Shown here piece by piece: positions 43,596-52,848 of a stretch of DNA of 64,000 nucleotides. Below the pieces are notes generated by a model that was not told the DNA's origin, ran no database searches, and saw only the letters and a list, made by a program, of their open reading frames with translations. Numbering within the stretch: the stretch's first letter is position 1; each line of letters starts with the position of its first letter. Both the position numbers and the translations under genes were made by a program. The DNA is from Nitrospirota bacterium (GTDB taxonomy: Bacteria > Nitrospirota > Leptospirillia > Leptospirillales > Leptospirillaceae): assembly GCA_021785195.1 (NCBI GenBank), contig JAJYGC010000002.1:62001-126000 (forward strand), given 5' to 3'.

Positions 43596-45089
43596 ATGAA
43601 CAATGATTCCCCTGACAGCGAGTTTCCCTGGCAGTTGTCGCCCTCATCACCCGAAGATGAAGATCTGCAGTCCTTTGCCGACAAGCAAGGAGACGAGCGG
43701 TCGTCCGCGAATGGGGATGACCAGCTTTCCGCCCTCGGTGCCTACCTGAAAAAACTTCAGAAATCCCATCTCCTCACCGCGGAAGAGGAACAGTCCATTG
43801 CCCGCAGGATCCAGAAGGGTGATGAATCAGCCCGTCAGATGATGATCCAGTCCAATCTCAGGTTGGTTGTTTCGATTGCCAAACGGTACATCGGAAGGGG
43901 ACTGCTCCTTGAGGACCTGATCGAGGAGGGGAATCTGGGCCTGATGAAAGCGGTTTCCAAATTCGATCCCGAAAAGGGATTCCGCTTCAGCACCTATTCC
44001 TCGTGGTGGATCCGGCAATCCATCGAACGGGCAATCATCAATCAGGGGCACACGATTCGCCTTCCTGTTCACATGATGGAGAAGGTAAACTCCTATCTGA
44101 ACACGATGGAACGGATGATCTCCGATGGGGAGTTCCCTGTCCAGGAGGAAATTGCCCGGAAGAACAAATTGAAGTTGAAGGATATCCATGAAATACAAGC
44201 ACTTCTGAAAAATACGGTGTCCCTTGACACCCCGATCGGCGATCGGGAAGACAGCACGTTGAAGGACATTATCGTGGATAGTACGAATATTTCGCCCATC
44301 GTGTTGATTGAGGCCCGTGAAGAACGCCATTTGCTGATGGAAAGCCTTTCGATCCTGAAAGAGAAAGAACGCCGGGTTCTGGACATGCGGTTCGGGTTGG
44401 AAGGGGAAGGGAGCGAAGACGGGATGACCCTTGAGGCCATTGGCCAGAAATTGGGGGTCACCCGGGAACGGGTTCGCCAGATCGAGGGTTCGGCCCTGGC
44501 AAAGATGCGGGCATACATGGAAGATCCGAGCGAGTTTCGGAAAAAGCACAAATGGAGGGAGACGCATAGCATGGACTTTAATCGATGGGTACGCCAGATT
44601 TCAGATTTTCCGAAAAAAGGGATTCTCTTTTACGACCTGATGCCTCTTTTCGGGGAGCCCTCCGCATTTCACGCCTTGATTGATGCCATGGTTGAGTCGT
44701 ACCGGGAGATGGGGATCAGCAAGGTCGTGGGAATCGAAGCCCGGGGGTTCATTCTTGGCGCCCCAATCGCCGATCGCCTAAAAGCGGGATTTGTTCCGAT
44801 CCGGAAGAAGGGAAAGCTTCCGGGAGAGGTGCATGAGGTCAGTTACAGCCTTGAATATGGGACAGATACAATGGCGATACACCGTGGGGCCATCCTTCCG
44901 GGGGAACGGGTCCTTCTGGTGGATGATCTCCTCGCAACGGGTGGAACCGCCCGAGCCGCGGTTGACCTGATCCGGAAAGATGGGGGGCAGCTAGCGGGCA
45001 CCCAGTTTGTGGCGGAACTGATCGGACTCGGCGGTCGGGAAAGGCTGGGCCAGGAATCGGTTCGCTCCATCCTGACTTACGAGGTTTGA
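43596..45089 (+). CDS. In-frame fusion: RpoS-like sigma-70 factor joined to adenine phosphoribosyltransferase
   Basis: 497 residues from the ATG at 43596 (GGGG before it). Residues 1-45 are polar. About 46-315 are a group 2 sigma factor: region 1.2 (LGAYLKKLQKSHLLTAEEE), 2 (NLRLVVSIAKRY, DLIEEGNLGLMKAVSKFDPEKGFRFSTYSSWWIRQSIERAI), 3, and 4.2 (LEAIGQKLGVTRERVRQIEGSALAKM). After an 18-residue linker, residues 326-497 are a complete Apt: FPKKGILFYDL, KVVGIEARGFILGAPIA, VLLVDDLLATGGTARAAV. There is no stop between them. AGGGAG at 44556-44561, nine bases before the Apt Met codon (44571), could start Apt separately. Sigma selects promoters; Apt makes AMP from adenine and PRPP. Confidence 0.85.
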   Translation: MNNDSPDSEFPWQLSPSSPEDEDLQSFADKQGDERSSANGDDQLSALGAYLKKLQKSHLLTAEEEQSIARRIQKGDESARQMMIQSNLRLVVSIAKRYIGRGLLLEDLIEEGNLGLMKAVSKFDPEKGFRFSTYSSWWIRQSIERAIINQGHTIRLPVHMMEKVNSYLNTMERMISDGEFPVQEEIARKNKLKLKDIHEIQALLKNTVSLDTPIGDREDSTLKDIIVDSTNISPIVLIEAREERHLLMESLSILKEKERRVLDMRFGLEGEGSEDGMTLEAIGQKLGVTRERVRQIEGSALAKMRAYMEDPSEFRKKHKWRETHSMDFNRWVRQISDFPKKGILFYDLMPLFGEPSAFHALIDAMVESYREMGISKVVGIEARGFILGAPIADRLKAGFVPIRKKGKLPGEVHEVSYSLEYGTDTMAIHRGAILPGERVLLVDDLLATGGTARAAVDLIRKDGGQLAGTQFVAELIGLGGRERLGQESVRSILTYEV

Positions 45090-45091
45090 CC

Positions 45092-45394
45092 ATGTCCCCT
45101 GAGTCGAATGACCCGCTCTTTACTGTTTTGATCCAGTATCTGCGTCCTCTCGAAGAGGTCAACAAGGTCATGGAGGAGCACCGGGCGTACCTGGATGTGA
45201 TCCTTCAGCAAGGATCCCTATTGGCGGCGGGTCCCATGGTTCCCCGTACGGGCGGGATCCTCTGGATGAAGGCGAAAAGCAAATCCGAGATCGAACGAAT
45301 CGTTCAGGAAGACCCTTATGCCAGGACGGGTGTCGCTGCGTTCCAGATCCTCGAGTTTGAACCCAAAAAGCTGGTATCCGGTCTTCACTCCTGA
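45092..45394 (+). CDS. YciI-like (YCII-related domain) protein
   Basis: 100 residues from the ATG at 45092, seven bases after a GAGG; an overlapping TTG at 45086 is less likely. The pattern LFTVLIQYLRPLEEVNKVMEEHRAYLDVILQQGSLLAAGPMVPRTGGILWM with the conserved His (HRAYL) and the later EDPYARTGVAAFQILEFE fits the YciI family, small dimeric alpha/beta proteins of unclear chemistry. Its start nearly touches the stop of the sigma-APT frame, so it is probably co-transcribed. Confidence 0.87.
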   Translation: MSPESNDPLFTVLIQYLRPLEEVNKVMEEHRAYLDVILQQGSLLAAGPMVPRTGGILWMKAKSKSEIERIVQEDPYARTGVAAFQILEFEPKKLVSGLHS

Positions 45395-45407
45395 TTTGGC
45401 GGGGGGG

Positions 45408-47543
45408 CTACCCAACCGTTCCCCAAGGGGAAGAAGCTTCTGAAGCGGGGAGATCCATGAAGAACTCGAAACGGTTTCCCCCCATCCGCTTGGCTTCATA
45501 CATGGCCAGGTCGGCCTGGTGAATGAGATCCTTGGGGTCATTCACCGGGTCGTTGGGGTAAAGGGACACTCCGATGCTGGCTCGGAGGAAGACCTTGTTG
45601 ACTCCTTCCCCGAAAGGGGCGCTGATTGAGAGAAGAATCCGATCCAGAATTTTCTCCAGGACGAGTCGGTTTCCGATGCCGGGCAACAAACAGACAAACT
45701 CGTCCCCTCCAAGTCTTCCAACAACGTCCCCCCTTCGAAGGACAGACTCCAACCGGTCGGAAATGACCTCAAGAATTTTGTCTCCCACCTCATGCCCAAA
45801 CTGGTCGTTGACCGGCTTGAACCCGTCCAGGTCGATGAAGCAGACGGCGATCCCGGTGTTGATTCGGTCGGTTCTCGCAATCTCTTTCTCCAGGAGCAGG
45901 TTGAGGAGAAATCTATTGGGGAGACCGGTCAGGGTGTCATAGAACGCCCATTGCTGAAGCCTGAGTTCCTTGGCCTTTCGGTCGGTGATGTCGGTCAGGA
46001 CGGCAATGTAATGGGTGATGGATCCATCGTCCTGTCGTACCGGAGTGATCCTTAATTCGGTGGTATAGTCCGTTCCATCCATTTTTTTGTCAGTCACCTC
46101 TCCAGAAAACTCGGAACCATTTTGGACGCATTGCCGAAGGCGATGGTAAAACTCGGTCTGACTCAAGTCGGCCTGCGCCAGAGAGGTTCGCCCCACAGAG
46201 TCGAACTGCAAAAAACCTGTCAACTCCTCAAAGGCCGCATTGGACCATTCGATCCGGCCATTTCGATCCGCAATGAGCATGGGGGTCAGCGAAGCTCTCA
46301 TGGCAGAGAGTTGCATGCGACTTCGTTCCATTTCGTCATGCCGGAGGAGGGAAATTCCGATTCGTTCTGCAAAAAGGTGGAGTTGATTCAGTTTTCGGGG
46401 AGAGCAATTCTCCGTTCCGAACAGGAGAAGAAAATCTTGTCGGAGCCTGGGATATGGATTGAGTCCAATGATCCGGCCGATCAACTCCGGTCTGGACAGA
46501 AGGGAGTCAAAGGGAAGGAGCACTGAGGGGGGCAGCGTTTCGGACGGGCCCCTGAAGCTTTGGAAGAGTTCCAGTAGTTGGCTCTGGAAGGAGATCTCTT
46601 CCTTGAGCAGGGATTTGAACCGTTCTGTCAACGTAGGGGTGATTCCAGACAGGGAGATGAGGGCCGGACTCTTCCCGGAGGGCTCCAATCGGAGAAAACA
46701 GCATAAGGAAAGAGGGAGTTTTTTGAGAAGATGTTCGGAGACCTCATTCAGGATGGTCGACAGGTTCACCTGATTCAGAAGTTGTCGATCTGTTTTTTGT
46801 TCGAGAAGGGATAGCTCTTTTATGAATTCTTCTTCTGGCTCCCCTGGCAAGTTGGTTTCCGATTGGTTCGACCGATCCCTGAAGGATATGATCATGGAGG
46901 TTTTTGGAAGGGATGGGGTTTCCTGTATGGAAACCATGTTCAGGTTGACCGGGAGGAGTTCACCATTTTTTTTCCTGAGGAACACTTTCTGGTCCTGAAG
47001 GGGTGCCCCTGATTGCAACGGTTCTAGTTCAAGGTGGGCTCCAGCGCCATCATGGACCAGTGACCCGAACAGGAGTCCCGAGAGTGAGGCCTTTTTATAG
47101 CCAAGAAGCTTTTCTGACATCGGAGTCGCATACAGGATTCGACCCTCCGGATCGAGTTCCAGAAGACCTTCGTTCAATCCTTCCTGTGTTCGCTCATAAA
47201 GGTGTCCCTTATGTGAAAGATCCTGGATTTTCTCCACCATGCCGGGTAATCCGCTGATCTTCCCCTCGGCCCTCCTCGTTCCATCGGGTTCGATCTTGCC
47301 CTGGACTGACAGGGTCATCGGGGGGGATCCCGCCATGATGAGAAGGGGGACGGAAAAGCCTTTGTCAGGGTTGGAGCGAAGGTTCCTTTGAATGGTTTTC
47401 CAGTGTTCGGTTCCAAGGAAATTCTTCACGGAGATGGGGGTGTTGCTTACGATCGCGGCCGGTTGACCTCCGGGGAGGATTTGACCGGAATCCGGATCGA
47501 AAATGAAACGGCATCCTTCTTCGAAAAAACCATCCAGGGGCAT
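45408..47543 (-). CDS. PAS-GAF-PAS-GGDEF diguanylate cyclase
   Basis: 711 residues, with a strong GGAGGAGG ribosome site before the ATG. Residues about 1-110 are of unclear fold; 117-235 form a PAS domain (NEGLLELDPEGRILYATPMSEKLLGY), about 255-410 a GAF-like domain, 420-540 a second PAS (LIADRNGRIEWSNAAFEELTG) with PAC. The GGDEF domain (545-705) is intact, GGDEF at 612-616, with an inhibitory RRGD five residues before it. No membrane segments, so a cytosolic sensor making c-di-GMP; ligand unknown. It converges with the YciI gene. Confidence 0.92.
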   Translation of the reverse strand: MPLDGFFEEGCRFIFDPDSGQILPGGQPAAIVSNTPISVKNFLGTEHWKTIQRNLRSNPDKGFSVPLLIMAGSPPMTLSVQGKIEPDGTRRAEGKISGLPGMVEKIQDLSHKGHLYERTQEGLNEGLLELDPEGRILYATPMSEKLLGYKKASLSGLLFGSLVHDGAGAHLELEPLQSGAPLQDQKVFLRKKNGELLPVNLNMVSIQETPSLPKTSMIISFRDRSNQSETNLPGEPEEEFIKELSLLEQKTDRQLLNQVNLSTILNEVSEHLLKKLPLSLCCFLRLEPSGKSPALISLSGITPTLTERFKSLLKEEISFQSQLLELFQSFRGPSETLPPSVLLPFDSLLSRPELIGRIIGLNPYPRLRQDFLLLFGTENCSPRKLNQLHLFAERIGISLLRHDEMERSRMQLSAMRASLTPMLIADRNGRIEWSNAAFEELTGFLQFDSVGRTSLAQADLSQTEFYHRLRQCVQNGSEFSGEVTDKKMDGTDYTTELRITPVRQDDGSITHYIAVLTDITDRKAKELRLQQWAFYDTLTGLPNRFLLNLLLEKEIARTDRINTGIAVCFIDLDGFKPVNDQFGHEVGDKILEVISDRLESVLRRGDVVGRLGGDEFVCLLPGIGNRLVLEKILDRILLSISAPFGEGVNKVFLRASIGVSLYPNDPVNDPKDLIHQADLAMYEAKRMGGNRFEFFMDLPASEASSPWGTVG

Positions 47544-47783
47544 TCAGGACCTCCTCCAACACAATCATATGGTGAGGGGAGAGTACCGGCTGGCACTTCA
47601 CCAGCCGTTCTGCATGTGGGCTCGCCAGATTCAGGCAACGAAGTGTCTATGTCCGTCAGGGAAGTTCCCTGGAAAGCCAGGAAAATGTGTCCCAGCACAG
47701 CCATGGGGGTTCACTGTAGCACACATATTCCGGGAGGAAGGGGGACGGTGGTCACGGATTGGTTTGGTATTGGCCCCATCGGG

Positions 47784-47803
47784 GGGGGACCGAAGGGTCC
47801 CCC
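47784..47803. terminator. Strong GC hairpin just after gltB
   Basis: GGGGGACC at 47784-47791 pairs with GGTCCCCC at 47796-47803 around a four-base loop, 14 bases past the gltB stop on the minus strand. On the minus strand no T run follows; on the plus strand TTTT follows but no rightward gene precedes it. It may stabilise the gltB transcript end or act as an imperfect terminator. Confidence 0.5.
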
Positions 47804-47816
47804 TTTTAGGATGGAG

Positions 47817-50800
47817 TTACTCTGTGGAGACGGTCTGTTCGACTTGTTGGGCTTCGGGAATGATTCGGACAAAACGGCTGAACGGATCGGATTCCAGCAG
47901 CGAAAGGATCCATGCGGCTTCTTCCTCCTGGCCCGATGCGGAGATCTCGCCGTGGTATTCCCGAAGGAGTCGTTCAATATGTTGGGTGTCCTCAGGTTTG
48001 AGCTTCGTGATGACGACCCGGGAGCCTTTGGCGATGCGTCGCTTGATGGCCGGAAGATCAAAATTCCATTCGGGCTGCAACAGAAGGTAAACCGTCCCGC
48101 CGGTCATTCCGGCACAGATCCATGGTCCCGGATCCCCCAGAACGATGGCGCGCCCATTTGTCATATATTCAAAGGCAAAGCCCTTCATGTTGGCCCGGAT
48201 TCCAAGATGGCCGACCCGGTCGTCCACTGGATGGGCTATCCGGCCCCCGATCACGATCTCCGCCCCGGAAAGCCTGATTCCGGCGCGGGAATCCGTATCT
48301 CCCTGGATCAGGAATGTCCCTCCCTGCGCCCCATAAGCCAAGGATTTTCCAACCGATCCATCCACGAAGCGACCGGCCTCATTCCGGGATTTCAGAACCA
48401 CAATCCGGCCGTTGATGGCCCCTTTCCCAACCCCATCCTGTGCGCCACCGGTGATTCGGATCGTCATGTTTTCCTTCAGGAAGGAGCCCATGCCGTTTCC
48501 TGCAACAGATCCATGGTTGATGGATACGGTGACGGGGGGATGGCCGGGATATTCACGATAAAGAACACCGGACAGATGGGTCCCGATATTGCGATCCATC
48601 GAGGAGGCGCCTTCGATCTTGACCGTGACGGAGGAAGGGCGCTTACGCAGTTCCCTGACCACTTCCTCGGTAATCTTTTCTGTCAGGGGAATGGCCGTAT
48701 CGAAACCGATCCCGCAAAAACCTTCAGGTTCTATATTATAGGTCGATGGGTTCAGCATCGGGGTGAGGTCGATCCGGTCAAAATGTCGTGGCTGGATCAA
48801 GTATCCGGTCTGTCCCACGATCGATTGGGCCTTCCCAACCCCCAGCTCCCCAACCAGGCGACGCAGGTCTTCTCCCATTCCCGTAAAGAAATGCACCAGC
48901 TGGCGAACGGAGAACTCGTAGTCCCGGGGGACGAAGCGCTTCAGCCCGTGGGCTTGGGCCTGCTCCTCCGTTTCGATCTGGGTGGCAATCCCGACATGGC
49001 AGGTGTCCATCTGGCATTCCCTGCAGATGGTGCAGCCGATTGCGACCATTGGAAGGGTTCCAAATCCGATCCGGTTTGCCCCCAGACACATGAGCTTCAG
49101 GGCGTCCACTGAAGATTTGACGCCCCCATCCGCCCAGATTTCGACATGGTCCCGAAGTCCGGCATACAGAAGAGCCCGATGCACTTCGGTCACGCCCAGT
49201 TCCACGGGGAGTCCAACGTATTTGAGGGCGTGGACCCTGGCGGCACCCGTTCCTCCATCAAATCCGCTGACAGTGATGATATCGGCCCCTGCCTTCGCAA
49301 TACCGATCCCGATCGTTCCAACTCCAGGAATGACGGGAACCTTGACTGCCACCCGAGCCCGTGGGTTAGCCGTTTTCAGTTCATAGATGAGCTGGGCCAA
49401 GTCTTCGATCGAATAAAGGTCGTGGTTGTTGGAAGGGGAAATCAGGTCGACTCCCGGGGTCGCTCGACGGGCCTTGGCCACTTTCTGGGAGACTTTTTTT
49501 CCAGGAAGGTGGCCGCCTTCCCCCGGTTTTGCCCCCTGTCCGATCTTGATCTCCAGAATGTTGGATGAGTTGAGGAGCGCAATGTTGACACCAAACCTGC
49601 CGGAAGCGATCTGTTGCCCCCGTGTTTTGGGATATTTACCGAGCAGGTCCAGTATTTCGCCGCCTTCTCCGTTCAGGCAGATGATGTTCATCTGATTGGC
49701 AGCTTCAGCGTACGCCCGGTAGGCCACTTCTCCCTGGGAACCAAAGGACATGGAGCTGATGATGAACGGATAGTTGTGCTCGCCCACTCCAAGATCCACC
49801 TGGTCGGCTGGAATTTTGTCCCCTTTGGAGACAAGGTCGAGAAGATGCCGCAATGAAATGGGGTTTTCGGTTTCGATCTGGGTCAGTTTGTCCTGATATT
49901 TTGAATAGGGTTCCTTCTGGTTGGCGACATCTCCGGCAAGTTTCCAGACCTTTGGATAAAGGTGGTATGTCTTGGTCAGCTTGTCCCCCTTCTGACCCCA
50001 GAAGTAAGGCGAGCGAAGACGGGCATCCTGTTCGAGACGCTCAAGGGAAAGACCCACTTTCTCGCCCCCGAGGAAGTTCGGGGTCGCGAAGAGATCCTGA
50101 AGCTCAAGGCCAAGTCCAATGGACGAAAAGAGCCGGCCATACCCCCTCATTTCATGAATGCCCATGGTCGAGATCACTTTCTCGATCCCCTTTTTCAAGG
50201 CCAGGAGAACGTTCTCGATCCGTTTTTCCCGATCTCCCTCGGCCATTGGCTCTCCCTTGAGCGTGGACAGGGATGTTTCGATGAGGAGATGGGGGTTGAT
50301 GGCATCGGCCCCGATCGCGAAATAGAAGATGATGTCGTGGAGATTCCTGATGGATCCCGCATGGGCGATGATGGAAAGGTTCCTTCGAAGGTTGGGGGTT
50401 CCATCCGGGACACGAGCCTTTCGGAGTGCGCGATCCACTGTGGCAACGGTCAACGAAGGCTCGATCCAGTAATGGCCCTCCATGGTCGCGGCTGTATCGT
50501 CAACAATCAGGATTTCCGCGCCTTCCTCCGCATGCCGGATTGCTTCCTCTTCGATCCGTTTCAGGGCTTCCCTGAGCACTTCCCCTTCCTTGAAAGTGGA
50601 AGAGATTGTCCTGATATGGTTGATCGGGAAGAACAGGGGGAGGTCTTCCAGAAGTTGTACCCCGTTCCGGGTGGCCAAGGATCGGTAGAGATCCCGATCA
50701 AGGGGAGGCGTGCCGATATGTCCCCCGACCAGGATTGGCATGGACAGATCCAGTCCCCTTGGGGTTTTGACAGTTTGACCGAAATAGGAGCGGGGTCCAA

Positions 50801-52397
50801 GGACGATCCGGGGAGAGAAATGCTCCATCTCCCGTTCACGGTCTATCGCGGGATTGGTCACGACCGCTACCGATTCCTTGAAGAAATCCGGGATGTTCTG
50901 CCGTTCCTTGGAAAGAATGGCCAAAGGTCCGTCAAAACCCAGAGATCCAATGGGTTCTGCGTTGGTTTGGGCAAAAAAGTGAAGCATTTCGTGGTCGTCA
51001 GTTGAGAACCCAAAGGGATTCCAGAGCGATGAAACGGGCCTTGGCGTGGAGTAAGCCGTTTCCGAAAGCCCTAGGATCTGGTGGACGGATACCTGGTCGG
51101 CCCCTTTCGGAACGATGTAAGAGGGGATTTCCGGATGGAAGCGCTCCATAAACCGTTCATAAAGGCATTCCTGAATTTCCGGATACTCCAGGGTTCTGAC
51201 CGAGCCTTCATTGAGAAGGAAGGCGATCTTTTCCCCAGGGGAAAAGGGCTTGGGCTGGGAGGTCATCTGACTTGACCGGATCACTCCCCGTTCGGAGGAG
51301 ACGATAAACTGGTCCCGCGTTTCAAAAAGCCACATTGGCCGGAGACCCAATGCATCGACCGAAAAGACGACCTCGTTTCCGTAGCGGGCGATAATGGCGG
51401 CTGGTCCCTGGGCAAGGGGTCCAAGGAATCGGCGGTAAAGGAAGTACATCTGGCGCCGGGACTCTTCAAGGCTTGATATGATGTGGGTGATGGGCGGAAA
51501 GACGATCTCCATGGCTTCCATGAGGGAGAAACCGAATTGCACCATCAGACCCTCGATTGTCCTGTCAAGATCCTGGGAATCGCTTCCCCCCTTGACGGGA
51601 GGGATTCCCAGCATGGCGGATTCCCGACGGAGTTTGTCGATGGTGTTGATTTCCCCGTTATGTCCCAGAACGGAAAACGGCTGGACGCGTTCGGTGACAG
51701 ACAGTGTGTTGGTCGAGTAACGGCTGTGGGCGAGAACGACCCCCGATTTCAGGAGAGGATCCTTGAAGTCGAGGAATGTGTCCGCCAGGACGTAACTGGT
51801 TCCCTTCACCTTGTAGACCACGATGTCTGGAGAAAGGGATCCGATGTGGAGTTCCTTCTCCTTTTCCATGTCCACCTTGGCCCAGAATGCGGCAGTCCGG
51901 GCATCCTTTCCGGGCTTGGCGAGCAAGCCGACCTGCCAGAAAAGCGGTTCGGGTGTATTGGAGGCAGAGTGGGCAGGAATAACCTGTCCCTTCCTCAGAC
52001 AAAGGATCTCAAACCCATTCTTCTCAAATTTTCGGGTCATGGTTTCACGGATCATGCCTTCGGGCCCATGTGGCGTATAGACATGGGCGACCACAAAACG
52101 CGGATCCCGGGCAAGCTCAGGGTCTTTTTCTTCCTTGGCAAGCCAGCGATGCCAAAGGGTACGGGGAATGTCCATCTGGATCCCGCACCCGTCTCCCTCA
52201 TTTCTGATCTGGCCTGCGCGGTGCTCCATCATCTGGAGTCCGGAAAGGGCCTGTTGAACGGTGGCGTGGGTTGCAATTCCATTTCGGGAAAGAACGGCGA
52301 TGACCGCACAGGCATCATGTTCCTGGTCGGCAAAGGGACCGGTCAGTCCCTCATTCCATGCGGGTGACCCGGAAGGGCCTATCTGGGAGTTTTTCAT
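47817..52397 (-). CDS. gltB: Glutamate synthase, large subunit
   Basis: 1526 residues from the ATG at 52397 with AAGG five bases before it; a GTG at 52403 is in frame. Order: Ntn glutaminase domain (Cys30 after a 29-residue propeptide, HDACAVIAV), central domain, FMN-binding synthase domain (SNNHDLYSIEDLAQLIYELK, SGFDGGTGAARVHALKYVG, ELGVTEVHRAL), the 3Fe-4S cysteines in GCTICRECQMDTCHVGIATQ, and the GXGXG helix domain at the C-terminus. It makes two glutamates from glutamine and 2-oxoglutarate. The small subunit gltD is not adjacent, so the electron donor is unknown. It has its own promoter. Confidence 0.96.
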   Translation of the reverse strand: MKNSQIGPSGSPAWNEGLTGPFADQEHDACAVIAVLSRNGIATHATVQQALSGLQMMEHRAGQIRNEGDGCGIQMDIPRTLWHRWLAKEEKDPELARDPRFVVAHVYTPHGPEGMIRETMTRKFEKNGFEILCLRKGQVIPAHSASNTPEPLFWQVGLLAKPGKDARTAAFWAKVDMEKEKELHIGSLSPDIVVYKVKGTSYVLADTFLDFKDPLLKSGVVLAHSRYSTNTLSVTERVQPFSVLGHNGEINTIDKLRRESAMLGIPPVKGGSDSQDLDRTIEGLMVQFGFSLMEAMEIVFPPITHIISSLEESRRQMYFLYRRFLGPLAQGPAAIIARYGNEVVFSVDALGLRPMWLFETRDQFIVSSERGVIRSSQMTSQPKPFSPGEKIAFLLNEGSVRTLEYPEIQECLYERFMERFHPEIPSYIVPKGADQVSVHQILGLSETAYSTPRPVSSLWNPFGFSTDDHEMLHFFAQTNAEPIGSLGFDGPLAILSKERQNIPDFFKESVAVVTNPAIDREREMEHFSPRIVLGPRSYFGQTVKTPRGLDLSMPILVGGHIGTPPLDRDLYRSLATRNGVQLLEDLPLFFPINHIRTISSTFKEGEVLREALKRIEEEAIRHAEEGAEILIVDDTAATMEGHYWIEPSLTVATVDRALRKARVPDGTPNLRRNLSIIAHAGSIRNLHDIIFYFAIGADAINPHLLIETSLSTLKGEPMAEGDREKRIENVLLALKKGIEKVISTMGIHEMRGYGRLFSSIGLGLELQDLFATPNFLGGEKVGLSLERLEQDARLRSPYFWGQKGDKLTKTYHLYPKVWKLAGDVANQKEPYSKYQDKLTQIETENPISLRHLLDLVSKGDKIPADQVDLGVGEHNYPFIISSMSFGSQGEVAYRAYAEAANQMNIICLNGEGGEILDLLGKYPKTRGQQIASGRFGVNIALLNSSNILEIKIGQGAKPGEGGHLPGKKVSQKVAKARRATPGVDLISPSNNHDLYSIEDLAQLIYELKTANPRARVAVKVPVIPGVGTIGIGIAKAGADIITVSGFDGGTGAARVHALKYVGLPVELGVTEVHRALLYAGLRDHVEIWADGGVKSSVDALKLMCLGANRIGFGTLPMVAIGCTICRECQMDTCHVGIATQIETEEQAQAHGLKRFVPRDYEFSVRQLVHFFTGMGEDLRRLVGELGVGKAQSIVGQTGYLIQPRHFDRIDLTPMLNPSTYNIEPEGFCGIGFDTAIPLTEKITEEVVRELRKRPSSVTVKIEGASSMDRNIGTHLSGVLYREYPGHPPVTVSINHGSVAGNGMGSFLKENMTIRITGGAQDGVGKGAINGRIVVLKSRNEAGRFVDGSVGKSLAYGAQGGTFLIQGDTDSRAGIRLSGAEIVIGGRIAHPVDDRVGHLGIRANMKGFAFEYMTNGRAIVLGDPGPWICAGMTGGTVYLLLQPEWNFDLPAIKRRIAKGSRVVITKLKPEDTQHIERLLREYHGEISASGQEEEAAWILSLLESDPFSRFVRIIPEAQQVEQTVSTE

Positions 52398-52506
52398 TTT
52401 CACCTTGGAAAATCTGTCGTTACTTTAGATGGCTGGAGTAGGCCGGATGGACCGACCCGACCCGTGTCCGGAGAGCTTTTGGGCCCGTCAATCCGCACGA
52501 AGGTCC

Positions 52507-52531
52507 GATGGATGAGATTCCCTCATCCATC
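52507..52531 (-). promoter_or_regulatory. Perfect 10-bp hairpin in the gltB leader
   Basis: GATGGATGAG at 52507-52516 is inverted at 52522-52531 with a five-base loop. It would lie about 12-36 bases into the transcript from the promoter just upstream, some 110 bases before the gltB start. No T run follows, so it is not a simple attenuator; it may protect the RNA 5' end or, as DNA, be a repressor site. Confidence 0.6.
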
Positions 52532-52549
52532 TTCAGGTAGTAAAAATGA

Positions 52550-52579
52550 ATTATATCGGACATTTTGACGGGCTTTCAA
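52550..52579 (-). promoter_or_regulatory. Sigma-70-type promoter for gltB
   Basis: On the minus strand TTGAAA (52574-52579) and a perfect TATAAT (52550-52555) are separated by 18 bases. The predicted start is near 52543, giving a leader of about 146 bases before the gltB ATG. This is the best promoter match noticed in the window. Confidence 0.75.
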
Positions 52580-52848
52580 GGGAAAATAGGGAGATGGGTT
52601 TGAAAGGACATTGTCACTTCGGTACTCAGATCTCCTGAAGGAGGGGTGATAGTCTGTATTCTCATTGAATGGAGTGCAATTCCTTTCTCTCCATGAATCC
52701 CGGCTGACCTCAAGGTGCCGTTTTCCGAAACAGGTTCCTGGAGTCTGCACCATTGCCAAAAAGGGGGTATAGTTAAGGAGCGAGGTTTAAGGGAGCGGGT
52801 TTGGCAAGAGGTTGGCTTATGGAAGGTTTTCCCCGTCAGGAGGCTAAC

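Larger units (their letters stand above)
52404..52848. other. 445-base intergenic region between gltB and an orphan gene
   Basis: The left part holds the gltB promoter and leader hairpin described separately. The right part, from about 52600, is lower in coding character; short open frames here have no recognisable family and no ribosome sites. A rightward promoter for the orphan gene at 52849 should lie here, but no clear -35/-10 pair was found. Confidence 0.6.

Noticed and set aside
47388-49112. 574-codon rightward open frame
   Set aside because: It lies opposite the well-supported gltB and shows no family features. Such long opposite frames arise from codon bias.
51483-52367. 294-codon rightward open frame
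   Set aside because: Opposite the gltB glutaminase domain, no known motifs and no ribosome site.
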